A DNA stretch of 60,000 nt from Symsagittifera roscoffensis (taxonomy: Eukaryota; Xenacoelomorpha; Acoela; Convolutidae): contig NC_087063.1 of the NCBI RefSeq assembly GCF_963678635.1, positions 75,849,617 to 75,909,616 of the forward strand. Reading direction: 5' to 3'. The notes under the pieces were generated by a model. The model did not search any database. It saw nothing but the letters and a program-made list of their open reading frames with translations, and was not told the DNA's origin. Numbering within the stretch: position 1 is the stretch's first letter; each line of letters begins with the position of its first letter. Positions 1-10,745 of this stretch are shown here, piece by piece. Position numbers and translations under genes: made by a program.

Positions 1-1
1 A

Positions 2-736
2 ATAATAAAAAAAGAGTTGTGGGAAGCACGTGTGCTAGGTATGCCAACGGAAAAAAGAATGTACGTGCTGGACACTGATGCGTCGGTAGTGGCGTTTTCT
101 GGATTTCTCCATCAAGAGCAGAAATGGAACGGGAAGACAGTTTTGAGACCAATAGCATACGGGAGTAAAGTCTTGAGAGATACGGAGATGAAGTACGGCG
201 CTCTTAAAGCAGAGATGTTCATGTTCGCGCTGGTGACCTTTGTCGAAAAATACAGAGCATACCTAGGCACCAAGCCATTCAAGTTGGGGGTCGACAATAG
301 AGCACTTAGCTTGTTGAAAACGTACTAATTGGATCAGAGCTACATTGGGAGGTGAATAGTTCGCCTAGATGGCTACAACATGATAATTGAACACAGGACA
401 ATGGACAAACATCAAAATGCCAATAGTTTGAGTAAGAAGACGGAGTTCTACGAGAGACAGGAGCAGAGGGAGGCATATAGGCCAGAAATCGAAGATGGTT
501 TCTCCTTCATGGACAAGGAAACGTACGACAGCCTTCCACTCACGAGGTGGCTCGACAAATCTGGTAAACCTATAGGAGATCATCCCGAGTTACCAGAGGA
601 GCGTCCAGAGAAAACAATTTTTAAAAGAAACCGGGGGATGCCAATGGAGGTAATGCTCAAGTCGAAAATAGTGAGGGAAACACTCAAGGCAAAAGGCTAT
701 GATCTCAATCAAGTAGAAATGGGAGAGCAGAGATAG
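2..736 (+). pseudogene. pol: Ty3/gypsy Pol fragment: RNase H and connection region
   Basis: The frame is open at the left edge, so the protein is 5' truncated by the window. It shows the RNase H acidic residues in order: Asp in YVLDTDAS, Glu in LKAEM and Asp in GVDNRAL. The retroelement connection motif follows (MIIEHRTMDKHQNANSLSKK), the position where relatives carry an HR..H.NADALS motif. The same frame runs from 2 to 736 and is broken only by TAA at 326-328 and TGA at 353-355. The TGA sits where relatives have a conserved Trp. RNase H degrades the RNA strand during reverse transcription. With two internal stops this copy should not give a full Pol. Confidence 0.85.
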
Positions 737-834
737 GTGAAGACTTGAGGAGATTACTTGAGAAACTGGCAGACGATAAACCCGTAGTGGGGAAAAAAGA
801 CAAAGATGAACCAGAAGTCCGTTATTAGGAAGAA

Positions 835-1266
835 ATGATGCAATTGGCATTTAAGTGGCATTTAAGGAGGAGACTTCGGACAGGTCAAGAGTCCGGGGAG
901 TGGCCTACTGCAGAAGAAGATGCTGAAGAAGAGAAATTGTCCGGGGAGTGCGAGGAATGGGATGAAGACTCAGAGAAGAGTAGCGATGACCAAGATAGCC
1001 TATGCATGATATTGGCAGGAGAGAAGATGAGACACCAAGACAGGGAGCTAGAAACTGACTCTTCCTCAAGAACGTACAATTCGGATCAGCAGGAGGTGTG
1101 CGGAGGTGAAGAACTTGAGAAAATTGCAGTATCAAGGAAATCGTTCAGGGAGCTATCATGTATTTCAAATGTCAGAACAAATCTAGTGCCGGAAGATGAC
1201 AGGAAAGTCTTGAGGAGGATAGTTTGCATCAAGCTGAAAGACGACATCACAGTCGTGGAGAAATGA
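835..1266 (+). pseudogene. Acidic linker frame between RNase H and integrase
   Basis: This 143-residue frame is rich in Glu, Asp and Ser (for example EEDAEEEKLSGE) and has no recognisable domain. It lies between the Pol connection region and the integrase, and overlaps the integrase frame by about 40 bases in another phase, so a frameshift probably separates two parts of one former polyprotein. It contains two of the four copies of the 11-mer GTCCGGGGAGT found in the block. The product could equally be a lineage-specific Pol insertion. Confidence 0.4.
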
Positions 1267-2519
1267 ATGGTCAGATAATTGCATTGAAGGAACACGTCAA
1301 GGCGAGATACAGGCTATCAGATTTGATACGAGCCCAGAAGAATGACAAGATGACGAGCAACCTCTCCGAATGGATCCTGACGGGAGCCAAAGAGAAAGGC
1401 GATCTGGAAGAAGACAGCTACAAGATCTCGTGCCAGTTCTACAAGGAGAGAAAAAATTTACTCTATCACACAGCTGATGGGATGGTAGCATGCAGGAGAA
1501 AGAATGAGGAGAAGATACTATACAAGCATAACCTCATCATACTACCGCAGTTGTACCAGACTGAAGTGTTATTCAGATCGCACGATCAAATGGGACACCA
1601 GGGGAAAGACAAGGTACAACAGAGAATAATACACAGATTTGACTGGCCGGGGTTAAGGAAGGCTTGCGAGAGATGGGTGAACGCATGTCTGGCGTGCTTA
1701 CAAGTGAAAGTTCAAAGGAAGATGAAGTTCCCATTCAAGTCCGTTGAGAGCTCGGAGTTTAACGAGGTTGTGCAGATAGACCATCAGACGATCTGCATGA
1801 CAGAGTCGGAATACAACCAGATATTGGTCATAATAGACCACTTTACGAAGTTGGCAGAAGCGGCGCTGTCAAACAGCATCAGCGGAAGAGAGTTGCGCCC
1901 ACTTGATAACAAACTGGATATCACGATATGGTTGTGCGATGACATTCCTGTCAGACAACGGGAAAGCCTTCGTAGGTGACTTGATAGAAGAAATGATGAA
2001 GAGGTCACACATTGCTCAAGCGCACTCAACGACTTACCATCCTCAGACTAACAGGTAAGTGGAGAAACAGAACAGAACGTTGGTGAACATGCTTGGGGTG
2101 TATTGCTCGAGATACATGACAGACTGGGATAAATATCAGCCGCATGTGGTAGGGGCGTACAACAGCACGCAACACTCGACAACACAGGAATCATTGCCTT
2201 CACGATGTTAACGGGCAGGGAGAGAGCAATGCCCCTAACATTATTTCGCCCAAAATACGAAGGGAAAAAGACGTCGCCTCAAGCTTATGTGAAAGGAGCG
2301 GTCAAGAGACAACAGGAACTACACGAGCTCTGCAGGAGGAACACGGCGCAAGCACAAATGAGGCAGCAGAAGAAACACGATGAGCGGATACTTCAAGCGA
2401 AACCATATGCAGTGGGCCAATACGTCTGGGTGTTCCAGAATGTCATACCTCCCAAGGGAACGAAGAAACTACTTAAGAAATGGCGAGGACCGTTCATGAT
2501 AACGGAAGTACACCAGTAG
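1224..2519 (+). pseudogene. pol: Ty3/gypsy integrase, frameshifted
   Basis: Frame 1224-1979 carries the HHCC zinc-binding module (His120, His125, Cys155, Cys158 of that frame) followed by the catalytic core with the first Asp at residue 186. A +1 frameshift before 1939 moves the rest of the core into another frame, which reads MTFLSDNGKAFVGD, with the second Asp codon at 1954-1956. The catalytic Glu codon is at 2062-2064, so the spacing is D-35-E as expected. TAA at 2056-2058 interrupts just before it, where relatives read Asn-Gly-Gln. Frame 2205-2519 is the C-terminal region ending in a GPY/F-like motif (KKWRGPFMITEV). Integrase inserts element cDNA into chromosomes. This copy cannot make it without recoding. 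Confidence 0.85.
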
Positions 2520-3882
2520 GGACGGTTCTACCGCTTGGGTACGGTGTGAGCAGCGCATTATGAAAATCTGAAACCTCATGTCCCATCTCCCGAAGACTGG
2601 TGCGTAACGCAGAATATGGAGGGACTCGAGTACCTATTGGTAGAGCCAGCATGCGAGGTGAACGAAAAAGGCACCAGAGAAAAGAATGATGGTAACGAGG
2701 ACGTGAGCATGGACGATAATGAGAAGATAGAAGCAGACTCAGATGCGGAATCCTTTGCGGAAGCAGACTGGAATGATCCAGAGCAGAACGAGGTGCCAAA
2801 ATGAACGGAACCAGACTTGCCGATAACAGCAGGAACAAGGAGTGGCAATCGCAAACGGACAGGCATGAGCTACAATAGGTACGGGGATGAGGGGATGATT
2901 TCTGGACTAAGATGATACTGCCTGATGAGTTAGGCGAAAAGTGTGGGTGAGTTGGTAGCGGATGGCGGATGGCGAATGGCAAATAATCAACGTTAGCAAA
3001 CACTTCCCGCAGGAGGACTACTCCACACCAGAACAAGAAACAGATCTGAAGCAGAGCGAGATAGAAAGGAGGGAAAACAGAAACTTGAGGATACTGGAAA
3101 GGATGCGCGATGTCAAGAGCAAAAGAGATGAAGAGCAAAGCATCCATCAGGTCGACGTGTCAACGCAAAAACACATGAAAAAGAAAAATGCCCTCTTCGG
3201 TTGGACAGCAACCGACAGGCCGCTCGAGATACCGCCAGATAATTTAGACACAGCATCATCGACGGGGACGTCGATGAACAGTTTTGTCCGGGGAGTGGGG
3301 GTAAGACTTACCCACACCGAAAGTTTGATAATAAAGAAACTCAGTTAAGTGAGAGAGTCCAACGGGCTGGAACTGGATCAGGAGGCGGCTGAGCCTACCA
3401 TAGGACCAAATTTCAAAACAAACTCTGATATACCCAATGATTATTCAGAGAACATCCTGATCACGGACAGCGAATTCATTTTGTCAGACAGGACAAGCGC
3501 GATCTGTATAACTGCGGACATGAGCTTCAAATCGAGACTAGAGGCCGACTTCAAGAGAGGTTATCAGAACGTGGAGTTTCTATTCAGGCAGAGACCGGGG
3601 TTGTGAGGCATGGCTGCGCTTCCTCCATCAGTTTCACAAGTTCCGGGGAAATACCTGTGCTTTTTGGTAACGATGATCAATGAAAGGAACACGATAGATC
3701 TGATGTTGGCACTAACGAGGCTGAGAGACTTCATGGTCGAAAGAGGGATCGATGCCAGTCTATGACCCAAACAGGGGCAGGTTGAACCCAAGGGAATTAT
3801 ACGCTATCCTACACGTGGTCTTTGCAGAAACGGAGATAACGGTACTCCTACACAAGAAATACTACTTGAGTATCGCTTGAGT
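2520..3882 (+). pseudogene. Post-integrase Pol tail, broken
   Basis: The integrase frame continues through TAG 2517-2519 and TGA 2547-2549 into HYENLKPHVPSPEDW and an acidic stretch ending at TGA 2802-2804. Another frame (2962-3765) is interrupted by TAA 3346-3348 and TGA 3604-3606, and a third (about 3750-3882) ends the region with VVFAETEITVLLHKKYYLS. I recognise no enzymatic domain. The length, about 450 codons after the integrase, is large for a Ty3/gypsy tail. Most stops fall in otherwise open frames at codons one transition from Gln, Trp or Arg. Confidence 0.55.
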
Positions 3883-4183
3883 TTCGGGTGGACGAGGAGG
3901 TCTCGAGTTAGGTACAAGGGGACGCGAAGCAGGTAGATGGATTTTAACCCAATTGGCATGACAATTAAATTTTAGAGAGTTGACGGTGCTAAAACATGAA
4001 ATGAATCGCATGCTCTTAAAACTTCCAATTGAAATATTTTAGTAAAGTAGTGGGCGGGATAATGTTTTAAACACAATAATGAGGGGGGCTTAGATTGGGA
4101 ACGGATCATCGGTATTCTCAAATCTAACTGGTACGGTATTCTTAGGTCGGTTAATACGTAAGATAAAATTGAAGATAGTGACG
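3883..4183. other. Non-coding spacer inside the retroelement block
   Basis: No open frame of note; it is more AT-rich than its surroundings. It contains a purine run (AATGAGGGGGG, about 4077-4087) that could resemble a polypurine tract, but no LTR start or repeat of the flank follows it, so this reading is weak. It separates the Pol tail from a new frame beginning at ATG 4184, and may be a leader or promoter of a second transcript. Confidence 0.3.
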
Positions 4184-6238
4184 ATGGCGGATCGCTTCTG
4201 GAAGTCTATGCCAGCAGCGCTTAAGAGGCCCACGCTCGACGAGCTATATTAGCACTTGAAGGACCTCGATTACATTCAAGTCGATGAGAGGTTGGCGGTA
4301 AGGCTGAATGCCATCCTACAGTTAGAAGCGCAGGGTGAATGCAGAGAGTCAGCAACGGAAGCAGTATCGATGGTTGGCTACACCTCGGAGGGGACATCCA
4401 AACAGGAACAGACTAGATGGCTATCCTGGAATATGGACGGAGGCGTGAGGGGACTCGACCTGGCAAGGAATCCCGTCTTGAGCAATACTACAGAGTATGG
4501 TGCGAGAGAGTTCCCACTTCCCCCCAGACCGCCGGTTGGATCTGCAGGCCATTCCACGAGCAACCCACCGTCTATGATACGACGGAGGAGGCATACCCGG
4601 ACCTCAGTAACCTGAAGAGGGAACTGGAAAGGGCACAGAGGGAGAGAGACAAAGCGAATCTTGACCGAGATGGTGGGAAACTCGAGAGGGACCAGGCATA
4701 CCTGGAAAGAGATCAAGCGGTCCTCGAGATTAGGGCAGAGTACCAACAAGAGCAGAAGGTACGCGAAAACGAGGCAAACTGTGAGCAGTTGAAGTCAGAA
4801 ATCGAGAAAATCCAGCGGCGACAACGAGAGTTCGCGATAAAAAAGGAAAAGGGAACGAGGACCACGGAACGAGCAGCGGCAGGATCAAGGCCAGAGTCGT
4901 GGAAGGAAGTAGATGAAGTTGCTAGGTCCAATGGACGATTCAACTTGGGCTGAATGGCTCAGGAGCACATGAATGAGGGACTAGAAATGTGGATACCACC
5001 CGAGCCGGTGCCCTCCGTGCGTGGTTTGGAGGCGCAACCGATAAGGACCTTGATCGAAGTCTCACTACCGGGATATACTCCGAGCTCGACCCCTGGAAGT
5101 AGCAAAATTAGTGGGAGTTCATCACGTCTAAAGGAGCTACAGGATAGGATGCAGTTGAGAAGCCGTGTTGATTTGACGCAAAAAGAGCAACCTGCCACCT
5201 GGAGAGACCAGCCGGTCAGGAGTGTAATAATCGCAAGCTACAAAAAGAACACGGAAGATGCATATCACCGAGGCAACCGCATGAACTGGACCACGGCGCA
5301 ACGGGCGAGAAGGGATTGCTTCCATGATGCGTCTTTGGCCGAATACTACGCACAGACAAGAATACCAGAGGTCCACTTGATCATAGAGGACAGCCTGATA
5401 CGGGTGCTGACTCGGATCCAGTCGCATTGGCAGGTTGGAGTCTTGAGTTTTTCGGGAGCTGCCACACCCTAGATGTTGGCGTCACTAGAGATGTTGGACA
5501 TGGCTAAGATGTACGCGGTCACTTTGATGATGGGAACCAATGACGTGTCTAGAGGGGAATCAAGGAAAGTGATGAGACTGCACGAGAAAATGAGTTGTAT
5601 TTTTGAGGAGCTGAGGATTTACCTGGATCCCGCAATACTCACAATTTGCACTGTCCCCTACAATATGAAGACCGACCAGCACGCGATGGAGATGAACGAG
5701 AAGGTGCGCAACATCAATGAGATAATTAGGCAAATACAACAGAGGAGCGTGCTCCCTGTTAGACTGTTCGACGTGGCAGACATGATGGAGCGATCTTTTC
5801 CGGATGATGCGTCTTCGGACGGCATTCACTTTGACAAGGGCTTGGAGTGGATAAATGGTGTCTTCCAGAGGCACATAAGTGCGCTAGAGTCGGACCTGCT
5901 GGAAACGGCCCAGTTCACCTTCTTCCACCCCCAATACCCCTTTCTTTGCCACCAGATCTCTGTCTAGCCACCTAGGAGCGAGAGTCGACTCGAGAGATAG
6001 CTCAAGGATTAGCCGGACCCGACAACCGGGGTCCACACCGATGGAAGCCGAAGAAGCAGAGTCGTCCACGCCCCAGAGTTCGGTGGTATCATCAGTGGTG
6101 GTGAGGGATAACAGGAATGTGGAGAGACCGACAGAGACGAGCCGGGCGCGATATCTAGAGAGGATAAGAGAATTGGATCTAGAGGGCCTGGAATGTAGGC
6201 AGGAATCGGCGGAGGCCCTGGAACTCAAGGACGTGTAA
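4184..6238 (+). pseudogene. Coiled-coil protein with SGNH/GDSL-type esterase domain
   Basis: The frame starts at ATG 4184, has TAG at 4250-4252, shifts frame near 4410-4440, then runs to 5967 with only TGA 4951-4953 and TAG 5470-5472, and shifts again near 5930 into a frame ending at 6238. About 4600-4860 encodes a heptad-like, Glu/Arg/Lys-rich coiled coil. Next come the three SGNH-hydrolase blocks: nucleophile Ser in IIEDSLIRVL (Ser codon 5392-5394), GTND (Asn codon 5539-5541) and the DGIH dyad (Asp 5818-5820, His 5827-5829). Such enzymes hydrolyse ester bonds. A coiled coil plus esterase is known from ORF1 of some CR1-like LINEs, and finding it beside a gypsy Pol is unusual. Block I has Glu where Gly is usual. 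This copy is broken. Confidence 0.7.
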
Positions 6239-6261
6239 CACGAGAACTTGAGTCGACACCA

Positions 6262-9200
6262 TTGTGTGGTTTAGTTAAAGGCCCACGAGGCGCACTTCTC
6301 AAGAGCGAGGATAAGGGAGACGGCAGATCTGACTGGGATCCCGCTGAAATCAATCATAGGAACGATCAATTACAGGCCAGTCAAGCTGTTGGGGGGTCCA
6401 GGGCTCATAGTAGAGCCCTTAAACATCGAACAAGTATAGCCAGAATCAGGGTGGCAACTCCTGCGCAGTTGAGAGTGGTGGACAAGCTGTTGGAGCCGAA
6501 AGACATCGAGCTCCTAGATGCCGCCTACGAGGGCTCAAAACTGGCAGATGACCCAAGGTACGGAAAAACCTGTGGAAATTCACAGTTAGCCAAGATATTG
6601 GCAGTGTGTGATCGGTCGGATCCAAGAGCCGCAAAAAAATCATCGTGGCGGTCTCAGATTTCGAGGGGATGTCTCCGAAGCTGTTTTGGCCGGAAACCGT
6701 AGTGTATTTGCTGCCCGGGGCTGAGTTGAACCAGATGCTGACCTTGGTGGTGGCGATTAAGTTGAAGATGCCTTGTGAGCCGGAATTGCTGCTACTTGCA
6801 GGAATGAATGACCACTTGCATGCGGCAGGACTTCTGGAGCATCTGAAAGGTGATGCACCAACGCCCAAGAAGATCTGGGAAGCCATCCAGGCACTGTTCG
6901 CGGCGATGAATGAGGTGCAGGAGAATGTTAAAGACCGATTCGGATCCAAGACAAAAGTAGTGTTCACAACGTCCCCGGGATACGCGAGCAAGCACCGCAA
7001 TCTTGATCCTGATAGCGGAAGGGAACGCGTGGCGGGTATTGATGGCAGCCCCCAATCGCAGGCTGGAACCCACGAACTTGAGACTTCTGAAGTCGGAGTT
7101 CGCCGTGGCATGGGCGGATGTGTCTCATGCCTTGAGAGGGTTCTGAGAGTTGGTAGATATTCTCATTGTTTTGGACGAGGTCCTCCTACTCGAGAAATCG
7201 AATCTCGCTCGACAGTTGAAACTCAATCCGGAGATAAGGGATAATCACCCAATGTTAAGCCACCTAACAGCCAGCCTATGGTTCCGAGGGATGGACCTGA
7301 CAATCACGAGCTCCACGAGCAAAGCGAGGGGACCAAGCAAGGAAAAAAAAACGTGGCTGCGGTCGAGAAGCAATTGGAATCGATGGGATATCGTCTGAAG
7401 CAGGAAAGAGGCAGGTGGCCGTTCCTGAGCCCAAGGCTCGAGAGTGCTATGGACAAGACATAGGAGAATGCTCCAGCTCTCATCAAGCAGATATGGGAGT
7501 TTCTTGAGGGGAAGCTGGAAAGGAAGAGGGCAAAGAGATGAAGGTGGGAAGATTCGTCACAGCGGCAAACGAAATTACCATCGTAGGGTTCTGGAGGGAG
7601 CATGCGAAGGAAGAGTTGAGAACAAAGAAGAATCACAAAATTTTGAGATTCTTGAGTCCTTGTTGGGAAAAGAAGTACATGGCTAAGGTTTTCTATGCAA
7701 AGGACACCATATTTGAGGCGTTCGTGCAAGAGCTGTTGAACATGCCCATAAACCTCTTGCTGGCCCTTTACTTGGTTTATCCCAGATATCTGTTCAACAT
7801 GGGTCCGGCGTACATGTACAGGTTCAGTAGAGTTGTGAAGACACTTCGAACTGACGGGTACCTGACGCTAGTACTCTTAACTCATGGGGACTTGGTGGCG
7901 TGTCTTCGGTTGATGAAATACGGGGAACCACTGTCGATGGGGAAAACTCACCCAAGTGTAGAAACGTACTCGTACAAGTTAACCCAATGTTAAGCCACCT
8001 AACAGCCAGCCTATGGTTCCGAGGGATGGACCTGACAATCACGAGCTCCACCAGCAAAGCGAGGGGACCAAGCAAGGAAAAAAAAACGTGGCTGCGGTCG
8101 AGAAGCAATTGGAATCGATGGGATATCGTCTGAAGCAGGAAAGAGGCAGGTGGCCGTTCCTGAGCCCAAGGCTCGAGAGTGCTATGGACAAGACATAGGA
8201 GAATGCTCCAGCTCTCATCAAGCAGATATGGGAGTTTCTTGAGGGGAAGCTGGAAAGGAAGAGGGCAAAGAGATGAAGGTGGGAAGATTCGTCACAGCGG
8301 CAAACGAAATTACCATCGTAGGGTTCTGGAGGAAGCATGCGAAGGAAGAGTTGAGAACAAAGAAGAATCACAAAATTTTGAGATTCTTGAGTCCTTGTTG
8401 GGAAAAGAAGTACATGGCTAAGGTTTTCTATGCAAAGGACACCATATTTGAGGCGTTCGTGCAAGAGCTGTTGAACATGCCCATAAACCTCTTGCTGGCC
8501 CTTTACTTGGTTTATCCCAGATATCTGTTCAACATGGGTCCGGCGTACATGTACAGGTTCAGTAGAGTTGTGAAGACACTTCGAATTGACGGGTACCTGA
8601 CGCTAGTACTCTTAACTCATGGGGACTTGGTGGCGTGTCTTCGGTTGATGAAATACGGGGAACCACTGTCGATGGGGAAAACTCACCCAAGTGTAGAAAC
8701 GTACTCGTACAAGTGCACAGCCGGACTGAAGACGTTGCTGGTGGAGTATCTCTTAATGCAAAATCGATACCTGACTGGCGAAGAAAGGAACCTCAAGACG
8801 AGAGAAAAATTGAAGGAGGCGAATGGTGGCATACCCTATTGACTGACCTGTGTTTGGCCATGAGATCTGATCCGTTGGGAGTGATCAGGGGGCTTGGCGA
8901 GGTCGTAACCTGCATTTATGGGCCGGCGGTGGTGTATGCCTTTCCGGATCCGCTCGTGGCGGCATACCGCAACTCAGTGGTGCACGTGAGTCTGATAGGT
9001 GTACTAGACGGGATGGAGTTGAACTGATGCAGACAAGAGGAGCTGAGGGCACGGATTTGCGACACTGTGCTCTTCGGGAAAGTCAAGGATCCCGAGTTTG
9101 TAGTGATCAATTTCCGAGGACAATTGCAGTGCAGAATGGGAAGGAAAGCGAAGGTCTCATTGAGACTTACCCTAAATTCTGGAATTTGAATCCTTTGACG

Positions 9201-9709
9201 GCAGACAAACAAGAGATCTTGAAAATCCCGGCGTGGAAAGGAAGTTGTGAGCAGGTAAAGAAGGAGTTAGAAATGATACTAGAGAAAGAAATTCTGCCCA
9301 CCGCTGTCCCTGAGTTCCCGATGGTCAGGAGATTGACTTGAGGATGGATAGCCTACTGGTGGTCCCATCACTGCACACAAGAGCCGCGGTGGAGAAGCAG
9401 CAGAAGGAATTCACCGACGGTTGGGATCCCTTGTTTATTGGATACTCAGCAGCAGTTTGTTTCCACACTTGTGATAATAAGATAAACTCGTGGACGATGC
9501 AAGCGAAGAAAATGGGATGTTCTATGCCTCCAAAGTTCGAGGTTCGGGATAACTTGAGAACGCTCTATCAAACGGACCTAGAGAACATGCTGCCGGTTTG
9601 GGACGATGGAAGAATGATCATGGAAGAGGGACACATCGCTCTAAAAGACGAGATGAAGTTCGCCACGAGGAAGTACCGGGCGCCCTACGGATTGGAGCAA
9701 CTGAGTTGA
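6262..9709 (+). pseudogene. Long unrecognised retroelement ORF with possible second SGNH-like fold
   Basis: A series of + strand frames (6262-6702, 6645-7244, 7150-7398, 7538-7993, 8273-8842, 8635-9027, 9027-9341, 9338-9709) overlap end to end and look like one former protein of more than 800 residues cut by frameshifts. Near 6640-6970 there are two hydrophobic strands, PELLLLAGMNDH and SKTKVVFTTSPGYAS, the first with a G-x-N-D like SGNH block III, but no clear Ser or Asp-x-x-His block. A 735-bp tandem duplication lies inside it. It follows the esterase frame with only 24 bases between stop and next start, so both may once have been one polyprotein. Function unknown. Confidence 0.45.
7247..8714. 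repeat. 735-bp tandem duplication inside the retroelement ORF
   Basis: Positions 7247-7981 and 7982-8714 are near-identical direct copies. Differences seen by eye are few, for example 7312 against 8047, 7595 against 8330, and the Thr/Ile codon near 7850 against 8586. The join at 7979-7982 puts the end of one copy directly onto the start of the next. Copy 2 continues into unique sequence (from 8715), so the ancestral order is restored by removing one copy. The very low divergence implies a recent event. Confidence 0.9.
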
Positions 9710-10682
9710 AACAGGAAGAGAAAGAGCTGGATGCAGCAGGCCCCTTATACGTAGCCCTCAGCGAATATAAGAGGCTAGACCCGGCAACCCCCTCACCTTA
9801 ACCTTTGTCGGTAGGCACCCCTGGAGACAGAAGAGGCAACCCCGTTGAGGATAGGTTCAAAGACGCACTTGAGAGAGGGAGAGCTGAGTCAGAGGAAGGA
9901 GAGAGTATGGACGAAACTCTCAGTGAAGCGGGAGAAGAAATGGAGGCCGGAAACACACCAGAGCAGGCTCTAGCTGAGAGGACTTTACTATGCATGAGTT
10001 ACTGCAAGACTTGAGCGGAGACGATTGCGCAAACACGGCCACGCCAACACTGGCATCCCCTCGTAAAGACCTGGAATTGCCCCTAACCGCCTAAATCTCC
10101 AATATGGGAATGATCCTCTTGAGTGCCTAAGAAAGAAAGAGGGATGCCTTCGAGGGCAATAAATGGATGTTCCTGAATACTCTGGACCAAATGGCTTGAC
10201 GAGAATTCTTGACTGAGTTTAACCAGAAAGCGGAAACCGAAGCTACGCTGGAGAGTTTCAAAGAAGAGTAATGGGACACGGTGGTGCAGCTCGGGGAACA
10301 AGTTTTGATGGGCACCGGACTGGACGAGAAGGCAAGAAAGGAGTTGTTGAGCAAGATGATCAAGCTGAGAGAAACGGAGCAGAAGACTAAAAATGACGAA
10401 TGTAAATGCAGCTCTACTCTGAAACAAAAAACTGACAATAAAATGATTGAGGTTGAAAGGGAGGATAAGGTTAAGACTAGTAAAATGATTAAAGATATTA
10501 ATATCCTTAAGGCTCGAGCAGGGGTGAGGCAAGGTTTGGAAGGGCCGGACAGGGACAAAGAGGTCGAATCAGTGATGGTAGTGGCGACACCCCCAAGTAA
10601 AGGTGTGAGGTCTCGAAAGAGGAAAAGGGAGGTAGAAGAGTTGCGTAGTCCATTGGTGGACGCGGTTTCGGAAAGAATCTGA
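9710..10682 (+). pseudogene. Acidic and Lys-rich retroelement frames, unrecognised
   Basis: Frame 9805-10014 is short and acidic (Glu- and Ser-rich). Frame 10281-10682 is 133 residues, starts with a helical stretch (LDEKARKELLSKMIKLRE), has a Lys/Asp-rich middle and ends with a basic patch (KGVRSRKRKREVEEL) that could be a nuclear localisation signal. Between them (10,015-10,280) several stops occur. The base composition of about 10,380-10,500 is more A-rich than its neighbours. No family recognised. They may be Gag-like or accessory segments of the retroelement. Confidence 0.35.
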
Positions 10683-10745
10683 GGAAGACAGCTCCCATGA
10701 TTCTACCGCGGTGGAAGAAGGCGGCCTACAAGGAAGCTGGCGGAG

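Noticed and set aside
4077-4090. Polypurine tract and LTR start
   Set aside because: A G-run exists, but no repeated LTR sequence or terminal TG...CA structure could be found on either side.
5473-5967. Host esterase gene
   Set aside because: The SGNH domain is in frame with the preceding coiled coil, shares the composition and stops of the retroelement block, and has no introns or acceptors like the host genes.
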